Source of the DNA: JADLEX01 sp964586775
Lineage (GTDB): Bacteria > Lernaellota > Lernaellaia > JACKCT01
Assembly: GCA_964586775.1 (NCBI GenBank)
Contig: CAZPJD010000174.1
Location: 1-44,418, forward strand
Direction: 5' to 3'
DNA: 44,418 bases
A program made the translations under genes and the position numbers. This document shows positions 36,249-44,418 of this stretch, piece after piece (within the stretch, counting starts at the first letter, position 1; each line of letters opens with the position of its first letter). Below the pieces are notes generated by a model that ran no database searches, was not told where the DNA came from, and worked only from the letters and a program-made list of their open reading frames with translations.

Positions 36249-37300
36249 TGACGCGCGAAGCGAAACAGACGCCGCCGCGTCTGGTCGAGGCCGGGCGCGT
36301 CACCGCGTTCGGGCACTTTCGCGACGAGTTTCGCGACCTGAACATCGACGAGGCCGACGTGTTTGGCCTCGGCGCGGCGGCGCGGCTCGTCAATCCGTTT
36401 CGGCTCAAAGAATGGCAGCACTTCGCCGTCTACAATGACGACGTGCTGCTCACCTTCGTCATCGTCAACACGCACTACCTGTCGAGTTCTTTTTGCTACG
36501 TCGTCGATCGGCGAACCGGCGAGATGACGGAGCACCACCGCGACGCGCCGCCGTGGGTCGCGCGCGTGGCGCGGGATATTCATAACGGCGAGTGCCGCTT
36601 CGCGCGCCGGGGTTACGACATCGCGGTGCGCAACCGGCTCGACGAGCGGCGGCACGAGGCGCGGATCGCGCTCGCGCCGCGCGGCGGCGTCGCGGGCATC
36701 GAGGCCGACATCGCGATACACGCCGATCCCGCGCGCCACCCGCCGTTGGTGGTGGTGCTGCGTCTTGCGGACAACCGCCCCGCGTATTCGCACAAGATGG
36801 CGTGCCCGGTCTCGGGCCGCGTGCGCGTCGGAGATCGCGAATACGTCTTCGATCCGGCGAGCGCGCTGGCACTCATCGACGTGCACAAGGCGTACTACCC
36901 CTATCGCATGACGTGGTCGTGGGCGTCGGGGGCGGGGTTCGCGCCCGACGGCCGCGTGGTCGGTTTCAACCTCACGCACAACTGCGTCACGGATGACGAG
37001 GAGAACAACGAGAACGCGATCTGGATCGGCGATCGTCTTTCGATGCTATCCGACGCGCGGTTTACGTTCGACGAGCGGAATCTGCGCAAGCCGTGGCGGA
37101 TCGCCACCACCGATGGCCGGTGCGAGGTGGAGTTTTTCCCCGCGGGCGAGCGGCGCGGGCGCATTCAACTCGGCTTCGTCGCATCGGACTATCACCAGCC
37201 TTTCGGCGTCTTTCGCGGGCACGCGATTGACGACGACGGAAAGACCCATCATTTTCGCGACGTGTTCGGCGTGACCGAACGCCATCACGCGCGGTTCTGA
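36248..37300 (+). CDS. DUF2804 family protein
   Basis: A 350-residue protein without signal peptide that matches the DUF2804 plan as I recall it. It opens with a PPRLVEAGRVTAFGHF-type N-terminus, has paired beta-sandwich strands, and then YSHKMACPVSGRV, YYPYRMTWSWASG with a following GFNLTHN, and a C-terminal FGVFRGHAIDDDGK segment. The family resembles lipocalin-like hydratases (AttH type) and its function is unknown. It overlaps the upstream lipoprotein stop by the TGATG arrangement, so it is translationally coupled. The open frame extends further upstream but that part is antiphase to the lipoprotein gene. Confidence 0.78.
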   Translation: MTREAKQTPPRLVEAGRVTAFGHFRDEFRDLNIDEADVFGLGAAARLVNPFRLKEWQHFAVYNDDVLLTFVIVNTHYLSSSFCYVVDRRTGEMTEHHRDAPPWVARVARDIHNGECRFARRGYDIAVRNRLDERRHEARIALAPRGGVAGIEADIAIHADPARHPPLVVVLRLADNRPAYSHKMACPVSGRVRVGDREYVFDPASALALIDVHKAYYPYRMTWSWASGAGFAPDGRVVGFNLTHNCVTDDEENNENAIWIGDRLSMLSDARFTFDERNLRKPWRIATTDGRCEVEFFPAGERRGRIQLGFVASDYHQPFGVFRGHAIDDDGKTHHFRDVFGVTERHHARF

Positions 37301-37324
37301 AATCCCTCGACTCCCCGGAGCGAC

Positions 37325-38218
37325 ATGGCGCTGACCGGCGAAATCGCGGCGCTTGCGACAGCCTCGTGCTGGGTCGTGACCGCCATATCCTTCGAAACCG
37401 CCGGGCGACGCATCGGCTCGCTCTCGGTCAACATCCTGCGTCTCATGATCGCGTTCGTGCTGCTCGCCCTCGTCGGTCTCGTCACGCGCGGGCGGGCGAT
37501 CCCGACCGATTTCGGCGCGCACGAGTGGACTTGGCTGGGCCTTTCCGGGCTGGTCGGCTTCACCTTCGGCGACCTCACGCTCTTTCGCGCGCTGGTGCTG
37601 ATCGGTTCGCGGCTCTCGACGTTGCTGATGGCGCTCGTACCGCCAATGACGGCGCTCATCGGGTTCGCGGCGCTCGGCGAAACGCTGTCGGCGTCGGACC
37701 TCGCGGGCATGGCGCTCACCCTCGCGGGGGTCGCCATCGCGGTGCTCGAGCGACCGGCCGAAGGCGCGCACCACTCGCGGCGGGACACGGCGATCGGCGT
37801 GGCGCTCGGCGTGTGCGGCGCGGTGGGCCAGGCGGTGGGGCTCATCCTGAGCAAATACGGCATGGGCGCGCGCGACCCCTTCGCCTCGACGCACATCCGC
37901 GTCATCGCGGGCATGGCGGGGTTCTCGGTGCTCTATCTCGTGATCGGGTGGTGGCCGAAGGTGATCGCCGGCGCGCGCGACGCCGCCGCGATGAAGGCAC
38001 TCGGCATCGGCTCGTTCTTCGGGCCGTTTCTCGGCGTGTCGCTCTCGCTCGTGGCCATTCAGCACACCAAGACCGGCGTCGCCGCGACGATCATGGCGAT
38101 GACGCCGATCCTGATTCTCGTGCCCACCGTGGCGCTCGGGCGCGAGCGCGTCTCATGGCGCGCTTTCGCCGGGGCGTTTCTCGCGATCGGCGGCGTGGCG
38201 GTGCTGCTTCTGCTCTGA
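37325..38218 (+). CDS. EamA (DMT) family transporter
   Basis: A 297-residue membrane protein with ten hydrophobic segments in two homologous halves, typical of EamA drug/metabolite transporters. Signs are ATASCWVVTAISFETAGRR at the N-terminus, WLGLSGLVGFTFGDLTLFRALVLIG in half one and GSFFGPFLGVSLSLVAIQHTKTGVAATIMAMTP in half two. It would export or import a small metabolite across the inner membrane; the substrate is unknown. It starts 24 bases after the DUF2804 gene. Confidence 0.88.
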   Translation: MALTGEIAALATASCWVVTAISFETAGRRIGSLSVNILRLMIAFVLLALVGLVTRGRAIPTDFGAHEWTWLGLSGLVGFTFGDLTLFRALVLIGSRLSTLLMALVPPMTALIGFAALGETLSASDLAGMALTLAGVAIAVLERPAEGAHHSRRDTAIGVALGVCGAVGQAVGLILSKYGMGARDPFASTHIRVIAGMAGFSVLYLVIGWWPKVIAGARDAAAMKALGIGSFFGPFLGVSLSLVAIQHTKTGVAATIMAMTPILILVPTVALGRERVSWRAFAGAFLAIGGVAVLLLL

Positions 38219-38342
38219 CCGCTACAGAATCCGGATCTTGATGCCGTCAGACTCGGAAGTGGAAGATCGGCCGACGCACAGGTTATTTCGCCATTGCAAA
38301 CCGCGCGGCGAGGGCTAGAATCCCCATCCGACGGAGGGTGCG

Positions 38343-39728
38343 ATGACATCTCGTTGGTTCGTTTTCGCGGCGGTGATCCTCGGTGTGGCGTTCGGGTCGA
38401 ATCTTGCGGCGGCGGACGACGTGGCCGATCTGCAGGCGAGGCTGGCCGCGAACGGCGCGTCCTGGACGGCGGGCGAGACCTCGATGTCGCGTCTGACGCC
38501 CGAGCAGATGCGCGAGTTTCTGACGCTCGACCTCGACATGCCGGACAACTGGGAAGAGTACCTGGAGAACTCGCTGCGTTACGAGCCGCCGCGCGACATG
38601 CCCACGGCGCTCGACTGGCGCGCCATGGACGGCGAGGACTATTCGACGCCGATCAAGGATCAGGACCCCTGCGGCACCTGCCAGACCTTTTGTTTCATGG
38701 CGGCGACCGAGGCGCTGCTGAAAATCCACCAGGGCAATTCGTTCATCCAACCGGATCTGTCGGAGCAGCACGTGTATTCGTGCGACGGCCCGATCCCCTA
38801 CACGCTGTTCCACCCCGCGATATACATGACCTCGAACGGCGCGGCGGACGAGTCGTGCATGCCGTACAACTGCGACAGCGGGTATCGCCAACCCTGCGAC
38901 GAGAAGTGCGGCGATTGGTCGGTGCGTTCGCTGAAGATCTCGGATTGGAAGATGTACATGTTCCCGAACCCCGAGACGATCAAGGGCCTGCTGCAATACG
39001 GCCCAATCGTGGCGGGCTTCCAGGTTTTCGCCGACTTCCAGAACTACACCGGCGGTGTGTATGAGCATGTCGAAGGCGGCATCCTCGGCGGGCACGGCGT
39101 GGCGGTTTTCGGCTACGGCGAGGACGAAGAGGGCGGTTACTGGATCTGCAAGAACAGTTGGGGCGCGAACTGGGGCGAGGACGGCTGGTTCAAGATCCGC
39201 TGGGGCTCGGGCCTGCTGGGATTCGGCTACCAGTCGATGTCGATCGAGGTGACCGACGAATCGCTATGCTCGCAGAACACCGCGCCCGCGATTTCGCAGC
39301 TCGTCGCGAGCAACGAGGCCAGCGCGCTCGCGGACGGCGAAGCCCCGCGCATCGTCTTCGAGTATTCCGACATCAACGCAAATCTGGCGGGCGGCGAGCT
39401 GTGGTATCGCTACGACGATGGCGACGATCAGCGCTTCGAAGCGCCGCTGACGGACTGCGTGGGCGTGGCCGCCGTCGGCGATAAAGGCGAGTACGAACTC
39501 GCCGCCCCAACGTCGTCCGGCGGAACGCTTTCGGTTTGGGTGCGCGACACCTGCGGCGCGGATAGCAACGTGCTGACGCTCGACCTGGGCGGCGAATCGG
39601 GCGACGACGACGCGACCGATGACGATGCCGCGGACGACGATGCGGATGACGACGCGGCCGGAGACGACGGCGCCGGCGGCGAATCGGATTCCGGCGACGA
39701 CGACGATGATGGAGCGTGCTGCGGCTGA
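38343..39728 (+). CDS. Papain-like (C1) cysteine protease with C-terminal Asp tract and Cys-Cys-Gly end
   Basis: A 461-residue exported protease. A Sec signal peptide (SNLAAA) and short pro-segment precede the C1 domain. The oxyanion Gln107, nucleophile Cys113 (CGTCQTF), His251 (GGHGVAVFGYG) and Asn271 (KNSWGANWGEDGW) are all present. The Trp that normally follows the nucleophile is Gln. A beta-sandwich-like domain (residues 310-415) follows, then about 40 residues of Asp/Ala/Gly and the terminal GACCG. There is no lipobox, so attachment may be through the C-terminus. The ATG at 38343 lies in a GGAGGGTGCG context. A terminator follows the gene. Confidence 0.88.
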   Translation: MTSRWFVFAAVILGVAFGSNLAAADDVADLQARLAANGASWTAGETSMSRLTPEQMREFLTLDLDMPDNWEEYLENSLRYEPPRDMPTALDWRAMDGEDYSTPIKDQDPCGTCQTFCFMAATEALLKIHQGNSFIQPDLSEQHVYSCDGPIPYTLFHPAIYMTSNGAADESCMPYNCDSGYRQPCDEKCGDWSVRSLKISDWKMYMFPNPETIKGLLQYGPIVAGFQVFADFQNYTGGVYEHVEGGILGGHGVAVFGYGEDEEGGYWICKNSWGANWGEDGWFKIRWGSGLLGFGYQSMSIEVTDESLCSQNTAPAISQLVASNEASALADGEAPRIVFEYSDINANLAGGELWYRYDDGDDQRFEAPLTDCVGVAAVGDKGEYELAAPTSSGGTLSVWVRDTCGADSNVLTLDLGGESGDDDATDDDAADDDADDDAAGDDGAGGESDSGDDDDDGACCG

Positions 39729-39750
39729 GCCGACTTTCGACTCAAACACA

Positions 39751-39786
39751 AAGCGGGAAACAGGCCGATTGGCGTGTTTCCCGCTT
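39751..39786. terminator. Bidirectional terminator between the protease gene and tRNA-Leu
   Basis: AAGCGGGAAACA (39751-39762) and TGTTTCCCGCTT (39775-39786) form a perfect 12-base stem with a 12-base loop. The plus strand continues CGATTTTAT and the minus strand continues TGTGTTTGAG. It can therefore end the protease transcript and the convergent tRNA transcript. Confidence 0.8.
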
Positions 39787-39794
39787 CGATTTTA

Positions 39795-39881
39795 TGGTGC
39801 GAAAGGGGAGACTCGAACTCCCACGGTCTTGCGACCACAAGATCCTGAGTCTTGCGCGTCTACCAATTCCGCCACTTTCGC
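39795..39881 (-). tRNA. tRNA-Leu (anticodon CAG)
   Basis: The minus strand folds as an 87-base class II tRNA. The acceptor stem GCGAAAG pairs with CTTTCGC, the D-loop has AATTGGTAGA, and the anticodon stem CAAGA/TCTTG holds loop CTCAGGA (anticodon CAG, reading CUG). A long variable arm (TGGTCGCAAGACC-type) and the T-loop GTTCGAGTC follow. CCA is encoded at the 3' end. Confidence 0.96.
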
Positions 39882-39910
39882 GCACCGGGGCGAGCCCCGA
39901 TCGGGCTCGG

Positions 39911-39940
39911 TTTGTACTGCCTTTCCGCAAAACTTGTCAA
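39911..39940 (-). promoter_or_regulatory. Promoter of tRNA-Leu
   Basis: On the minus strand TTGACA (39940-39935) and TACAAA (39916-39911) are 18 bases apart. A GC-rich discriminator follows, as in stringently controlled stable-RNA promoters. Transcription would start near 39904, about 23 bases before the tRNA. The leader contains CGAGCCC-5-GGGCTCG (39891-39909). Confidence 0.65.
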
Positions 39941-39997
39941 CCGAAACGCCGACGCGCGCCCGCGCTCATATTGCCTTTCGACCGTGAATGTGTCCCA

Positions 39998-41962
39998 ATG
40001 TTTTTTTATCGCGGGAACACGGTGCGGCAAGCGGCCATCGGCATTTTCATCGCGGCTTCGGTTCTTTTCGCGGGCGCGAGTGCGTTCGCGCAAACGGACC
40101 TGCGTGGCTGGTACGCCGACGGCCAGACGTGGCTGGTGTGGGAAAATGCCGATCCCTGGCCGCTGACGTATGACATCTACATGTCCGACGCGCCATTCAC
40201 CGACACGGCGCAGGCCGAGTGGGTGGGCCGGATCTTTCCGCAGGACGGCCGCGCGCCGCGCCTCAAGATCGCGTATTGGTTCGAGGAGTGGCACCTGCCC
40301 GATGGCGAGGGCGGGCAGTACGTGATGACCTCGAACGAGGCGATGTTCGTCTACACGCCGCACGCGGAAGAGACGTCGTACTTCGCGGTCGTGCAGACCG
40401 GCGAGACGGCGGTGGGTGCGGAAAATCTAACCGGGCCGATCGAGCAGAGGCTCGACCCGGTTCAATGCCATCTGCAACGCCGTGCAGAGACGTTCGACGA
40501 GAACCGGCCATACTCGATCTACGCGCATTGGGTGGACGGTCGCGACGATTGGGAGAGCGGTCGCGACGATTACCCGGTCATGGGCAACAGGTGGTCGAAC
40601 GGCACGGGGTACGTCTTCGCGGTGTGGGAGCCATCGGCGGGACGAACCGGCGAACCGATGCCGCTGGTGCTCGGCTTTCACGGCGGCGGCGAGAGCAACT
40701 ACTTCAACTTCGGCGGCAACATCAATCCGCGCCTGTTGATCGACACGACCAGTCCGACCGGGCTGTGCGTCTCTATCGACGACTCGATGCTCGTGATGAA
40801 AGACTCGGCAACCGGACCGAGGGTGGACAACGAGGTCACGCGGTGGTTCGGATATTGGGAGGGCTTCAACCGCTTCGAGGTCCCCACCGAGTATCCGCCG
40901 AACGATGGCATCGTGGTGGACTACAGCCTTCGCCGCGTGCTTTTCATCCTCGACTGGCTCGAAGCGAACGAAGACGTCGATCCGCACCGCATCTCGCTGA
41001 TGGGCGTGAGCGGCGGAGGCGGCGCGGTGGGATTTCTGACACGCTGGGATCCCGCTCGCTACGCGGCGGTCGCGATGTTCGTGCTGCCGCTCAAGACGAC
41101 GATCTTCCCTTATGCGTTCTATATGCAGGGCACGGCGGACCAAAACCTGAAGACGAACCTGCCCAGGGACTACGGGCTGACGGACTGGTACTGGATCACG
41201 AACCTGCTCTATGACGATCGCGAGATGCCGTACATGCGCCTCGCGATGGGAAAGCAGGACGTGCTGGGGCCGTGGGAGGATGTCGTCCTGGCCTTCGACG
41301 AGATCGAAGCGCTGCGCTGGGGCGCGCACCTGTACTGGGATGAGCGCGATCACATCGCCCACTGGCCGGGCACGCACTGGACGGGCAGCGAGCGGCACCA
41401 TGTGGACGCGATGACGCGATTCCGCAACGACCAGTCGTTTCCCGCGTTCACGAACACCGACACCGACCCGGTGACGCCCGGTCGACAGCCCGACGTGGGG
41501 CGCGAGGGCCGCGAGAGCGGCGATGCGTGGGGCACCTGGGGCGGGTATCTCGATTGGGACGTGGATTCGATCGTCGACACGGCCACCCTTTGGTCGGTCT
41601 CGATCTTCCTGTTCACCGAATCCGAATTCGAGAGCGATGTCGCGCCGATGGACTCGATGACGGCGGACGTCACGATCCGTCGCGCCCAGGAGTTCGTCCA
41701 CGAGCCGGGAACGAAGCTGGCGTGGAGCCTCGACACGGACGACGGCGAACTGACGGGCGAAATCGAGGTCGATGCCGAAGGGCTCGCCACCATTCCGCAG
41801 ATCCCGATCACAAAAACCGCGCGGACGTTGACCGTGACGTTTGTGGAAGCGCCGGGCGACGACGATGCGGCAAACGACGACGACAATGGCGACGACGACG
41901 CCGAATCGCCGTCCGATGAGTCCGGCGACGATAATGACGACGACTCCGGTTGCGGATGTTGA
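39998..41962 (+). CDS. Exported alpha/beta hydrolase with C-terminal Asp tract and CysGlyCys end (paralogue 1)
   Basis: A 654-residue exported protein. After a signal peptide (FAGASAFAQ) comes a beta domain (DLRGWYADGQTWLVWEN...YDIYMSDAP) of fibronectin-III-like look. An esterase-type alpha/beta hydrolase core follows: oxyanion GFHGGG (227-231), nucleophile Ser338 in MGVSGGGG, and a probable catalytic His in YWDERDHIAHWPGTHW. A second beta domain precedes an Asp/Asn-rich tail ending DDDSGCGC. It has no lipobox. The next gene is a full-length paralogue with Ser at the same residue number. The family is close to feruloyl/PHB-depolymerase-type esterases by motif only; the substrate is unknown. 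Confidence 0.8.
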   Translation: MFFYRGNTVRQAAIGIFIAASVLFAGASAFAQTDLRGWYADGQTWLVWENADPWPLTYDIYMSDAPFTDTAQAEWVGRIFPQDGRAPRLKIAYWFEEWHLPDGEGGQYVMTSNEAMFVYTPHAEETSYFAVVQTGETAVGAENLTGPIEQRLDPVQCHLQRRAETFDENRPYSIYAHWVDGRDDWESGRDDYPVMGNRWSNGTGYVFAVWEPSAGRTGEPMPLVLGFHGGGESNYFNFGGNINPRLLIDTTSPTGLCVSIDDSMLVMKDSATGPRVDNEVTRWFGYWEGFNRFEVPTEYPPNDGIVVDYSLRRVLFILDWLEANEDVDPHRISLMGVSGGGGAVGFLTRWDPARYAAVAMFVLPLKTTIFPYAFYMQGTADQNLKTNLPRDYGLTDWYWITNLLYDDREMPYMRLAMGKQDVLGPWEDVVLAFDEIEALRWGAHLYWDERDHIAHWPGTHWTGSERHHVDAMTRFRNDQSFPAFTNTDTDPVTPGRQPDVGREGRESGDAWGTWGGYLDWDVDSIVDTATLWSVSIFLFTESEFESDVAPMDSMTADVTIRRAQEFVHEPGTKLAWSLDTDDGELTGEIEVDAEGLATIPQIPITKTARTLTVTFVEAPGDDDAANDDDNGDDDAESPSDESGDDNDDDSGCGC

Positions 41963-42061
41963 ACCCCGTTACGAAGCACCCGTTTTGTGGCACAATTCGT
42001 CGATGTTTTGTTTTTCATGAATTGCCCTGCGCGATGCGGCTTTGACGCGAAAGTGCGCGCC

Positions 42062-44041
42062 ATGTTGAAAACGCTGGTTTCATCCCGCCAAGTGACATGC
42101 TTGCTGGTGCTCGCGCTCGCCCTGTCGGCAACGATGGCCGCGGACGCTTACGCGCAGTCCGATCTGCGCGCGTGGAATCGCGACGGCCAAACATGGCTCG
42201 TCTGGACCATGACCGACCCCGACCCTTTTACGTACGACGTGTACCGTTCCGATGCGCCGATCGTGGACATCAACGACGCGGAACTGGCCGGTCGCCTGAT
42301 GATGGAAGACATCACCGCGCCACGCCTCAAATTGGCCGACGAAGACGCGACGTGGACAATTCCCGACGCGGACGGCGATCCGTATCCGCTGACGGACGAC
42401 GAGGGCCTCTTCGTGCATACTCCGCACGCGGCGACGCCGGAGTACTTCGCCGTCGTGAAGCACGGCGAGACCGCGTTGTCGACGGAGAACTCCATCGGCC
42501 CGATCGCGCAGGCGCTCGATCCCGTGCAGTGCCACCTTCAGTTCGATGGCGTGACGAGCGAGGATCGCCACTACGCCGTCTTCTCGCACTGGGCAGACGG
42601 CCGCGAGGACTACACCGACAACCGGCCCGACTATCCGGTGATGGCGAACGCGTTCGCGAACGGCATCGGACACGTCTTCGCCCTTTACGAGCCCGACGAC
42701 GGACGCACGGGCGAGGCGCTGCCGATGGTGATCGGCCTGCACGGCGGCGGCGACAGCAACTACTTCCGTTTCGCGCGCGGGTTTTCGGACATTTGGCAGA
42801 TCGACATGATCCTGCCCGGGGCGTTCCTGCTCGCCATCGACGACGCCCTTCACGTGCGCGAACCCAGCGGCCCAAACATCGTGACCTTCGCCGAGCACAC
42901 GCGCTGGATCGGCTATTGGACCGGCTTCGACCGTTTCGAGGTCCCGACCGAGGACCCGCCCGCCGACGCGATGGTGGTGGACTACACGGTGCGTCGCATC
43001 GACTTCATTTTGAACTGGATCATGGATCGCGAGGACGAAATCGACCCGAGCGCGGTCTCCATCTTCGGCGTCAGCGGCGGCGGCGTGGCGGTGGGATTCC
43101 TGACGCGATTGTGGCCCGATCGATTTTCCGCGGGGCACAATTTCGTTCCGTCGTTTCAGGGCACGCCCTACCCCTTCGCGCGGTACATGCAGGGCGCCAT
43201 CTCGCAAAACCTCGCGACGAACTTTCCCGGCGAGCCCGCGCTGCGCGACTTTTATTGGCCCACGCTGCGCCTCGCCGAGGGTGAACTGCCCTTCCTGCGC
43301 GTCATCACCGGCAAGAAGGACATCGGCGATCAATGGACGATGCGTGTGGACGGATATGAGGACATCGAGGATCAACGTCTCGGGTGGGCGCTCTACTGGG
43401 ACGAGCGCGATCACATCATCAACTGGCCGGGTTCGCACTGGATCGGAAGCGAAAAGCACAACCTGAACGCGCTGACGAAGTACCGCGCCGATCAGTCGTT
43501 TCCCGCGTTCAGCCACGACGACCAGAACCTCGCCCTCGATGGACAGCAGCCCGAGATGGGCGAGACGCGCAACACGGGCGACCCGTGGGGCACGTGGGGC
43601 GGGTACTTCGACTGGGACACGCAGTCCATCGTCGATACCGAGACCGAATGGTCCGCGACCGTGTGGATAACGTCCGAGTCGTCGTATGAGCCCGATGTCC
43701 CCGTGTTCAACGAATCGCGCGCCGATCTTTCCATCCGACGTCCGCAAGCGTTCCATCCCGCGGCAGGCGATAAACTGCGTTACGAGATCGCGCCCGAGGC
43801 CGGCGGCGAGGCAACGCAGTCGGGCGAGATCACCGTGGGCGACGACGCCCTCGTGACCATCGAGGGCGTGATGATGTCGAAAACGCCCCTGCGCGTGACG
43901 ATCGCGACCGTGGACGAAGGCGACGACGACACCGGGCCGGACGACGACGACACAAACGGCGACGACGATACGACGGACGACGATGACACGGGTCATGTCG
44001 ACAACGGCGACGACGATGACGACGATGGATGCGGATGTTAG
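42062..44041 (+). CDS. Exported alpha/beta hydrolase with C-terminal Asp tract and CysGlyCys end (paralogue 2)
   Basis: A 659-residue paralogue of the preceding gene with the same plan: signal peptide ending DAYAQ, N-terminal DLRAWNRDGQTWLVW domain, LHGGGDSNYF oxyanion loop, Ser338 in GVSGGGVAVG, and YWDERDHIINWPGSHW. A C-terminal beta domain and an Asp tail end DDDDDDGCGC. Similarity runs end to end, including the positions of DPVQCHLQ and DQSFPAF. The ATG at 42062 gives the signal peptide; the open frame to 41987 adds an unlikely N-terminus. A tandem duplication followed by divergence is evident. Both are probably surface-attached esterases. Confidence 0.8.
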   Translation: MLKTLVSSRQVTCLLVLALALSATMAADAYAQSDLRAWNRDGQTWLVWTMTDPDPFTYDVYRSDAPIVDINDAELAGRLMMEDITAPRLKLADEDATWTIPDADGDPYPLTDDEGLFVHTPHAATPEYFAVVKHGETALSTENSIGPIAQALDPVQCHLQFDGVTSEDRHYAVFSHWADGREDYTDNRPDYPVMANAFANGIGHVFALYEPDDGRTGEALPMVIGLHGGGDSNYFRFARGFSDIWQIDMILPGAFLLAIDDALHVREPSGPNIVTFAEHTRWIGYWTGFDRFEVPTEDPPADAMVVDYTVRRIDFILNWIMDREDEIDPSAVSIFGVSGGGVAVGFLTRLWPDRFSAGHNFVPSFQGTPYPFARYMQGAISQNLATNFPGEPALRDFYWPTLRLAEGELPFLRVITGKKDIGDQWTMRVDGYEDIEDQRLGWALYWDERDHIINWPGSHWIGSEKHNLNALTKYRADQSFPAFSHDDQNLALDGQQPEMGETRNTGDPWGTWGGYFDWDTQSIVDTETEWSATVWITSESSYEPDVPVFNESRADLSIRRPQAFHPAAGDKLRYEIAPEAGGEATQSGEITVGDDALVTIEGVMMSKTPLRVTIATVDEGDDDTGPDDDDTNGDDDTTDDDDTGHVDNGDDDDDDGCGC

Positions 44042-44084
44042 GTGTAGATCGAATCAGGACGACTCGACAGGTGAAGGAGCAGGT

Positions 44085-44418
44085 ATGACGTTGCGGAGAT
44101 TCTGGTGGCTGTTTCCGGTGATCGCGACCGTTTTTCTGGCGGCGGGTTGCGCGGGCGATGACGACGACGATTCCGGCGACGACGACGCGGCTGACGACGA
44201 TACCGACGACGACACGTCTGACGACGACATCTCGGATGACGACACGGACGACGACGACACCGGCGACTTCGAAGTGCGTTGGGACTATCTGCTGGTGGAT
44301 GCCGAAGCGCCGCCCGCGAACCCCGAAACCGGCGACGCCACCCCTGCCCTGCTCAACAAGATCCCCGTCTTCCGTTTCCGCGAGGACGTGGGCGACGCCG
44401 AGCCGCGCCCGGTGAAAT
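44085..44418 (+). CDS. Asp-rich lipoprotein, N-terminal part
   Basis: An open frame from the ATG at 44085 (AAGGAG at 44074-44079) to the window edge, 111 codons. The lipobox LAAGC (Cys22) is followed by AGDDDDD and about 37 residues of DDD-rich linker (residues 25-61), then the start of a globular domain (FEVRWDYLLVDAE). It is another member of the N-terminal Asp-linker lipoprotein group. The domain cannot be identified from the visible part. Confidence 0.8.
   Translation, partial: MTLRRFWWLFPVIATVFLAAGCAGDDDDDSGDDDAADDDTDDDTSDDDISDDDTDDDDTGDFEVRWDYLLVDAEAPPANPETGDATPALLNKIPVFRFREDVGDAEPRPVK

Noticed and set aside
39795..39881. tRNA-Leu as the attachment site of an integrated element
   Set aside because: No integrase, no duplicated tRNA end and no change of gene content typical of an island are visible in the window.

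Overview
The window looks like a chromosomal segment of a GC-rich Gram-negative bacterium. The signs are TolC-type and porin-type outer-membrane proteins, periplasmic adaptors, lipoproteins, sigma-54/NtrC-type regulation, and secreted proteins with very long Asp-rich linkers. This mix suggests a deltaproteobacterial or related, probably uncultured, lineage. That placement is inference; no rRNA or marker gene is present. No gene-free stretch exceeds 300 bases.

1-7186: the C-terminal part of an NAD-dependent epimerase, then a five-gene plus-strand cluster. It holds an acyl-CoA mutase of the methylmalonyl/ethylmalonyl-CoA mutase family without a B12 domain, a CitE/malyl-CoA lyase-like protein, methylsuccinyl-CoA dehydrogenase, a mesaconyl-CoA hydratase-like protein and a class I fructose-bisphosphate aldolase. 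The middle genes match the lower branch of the ethylmalonyl-CoA pathway for acetyl-CoA assimilation. The mutase is divergent at its active site.

7187-19641: a minus-strand run of agmatine deiminase and N-carbamoylputrescine amidase (putrescine synthesis), a diacylglycerol-kinase-like lipid kinase, a CusA/CusB/TolC-type metal efflux system and a histidine kinase/NtrC-type response regulator pair. A DUF3347-like periplasmic protein is divergent from the pair. Two sigma-54-type promoters and a shared AAGAATAT motif tie the regulator, the efflux operon and the DUF3347 gene into one proposed metal-stress regulon.

19648-24764: a minus-strand metal-uptake operon. It holds a small His/Cys protein, a porin-like outer-membrane protein, a ZnuA-type binding protein, a lipoprotein with a Cys/His cluster, and ZnuC- and ZnuB-type transporter subunits.

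24909-32708: an Asp-rich GH31 lipoprotein, a single-polypeptide fusion of a glycyl radical activating enzyme and a glycyl radical enzyme (the most unusual gene here), and a 2,4-dienoyl-CoA reductase-like flavoprotein.

32847-44418: mostly exported proteins. These are a small frameshifted exported protein, two Asp-rich lipoproteins sharing a near-identical leader cassette, a DUF2804 protein, an EamA transporter, a papain-like protease, tRNA-Leu(CAG), two paralogous alpha/beta hydrolases and a partial Asp-rich lipoprotein. Proteins with a lipobox carry the Asp tract just after the N-terminal Cys. Exported proteins without a lipobox carry it at the extreme C-terminus and end in CysGlyCys or CysCysGly. 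This mirror arrangement suggests an undescribed C-terminal anchoring signal.
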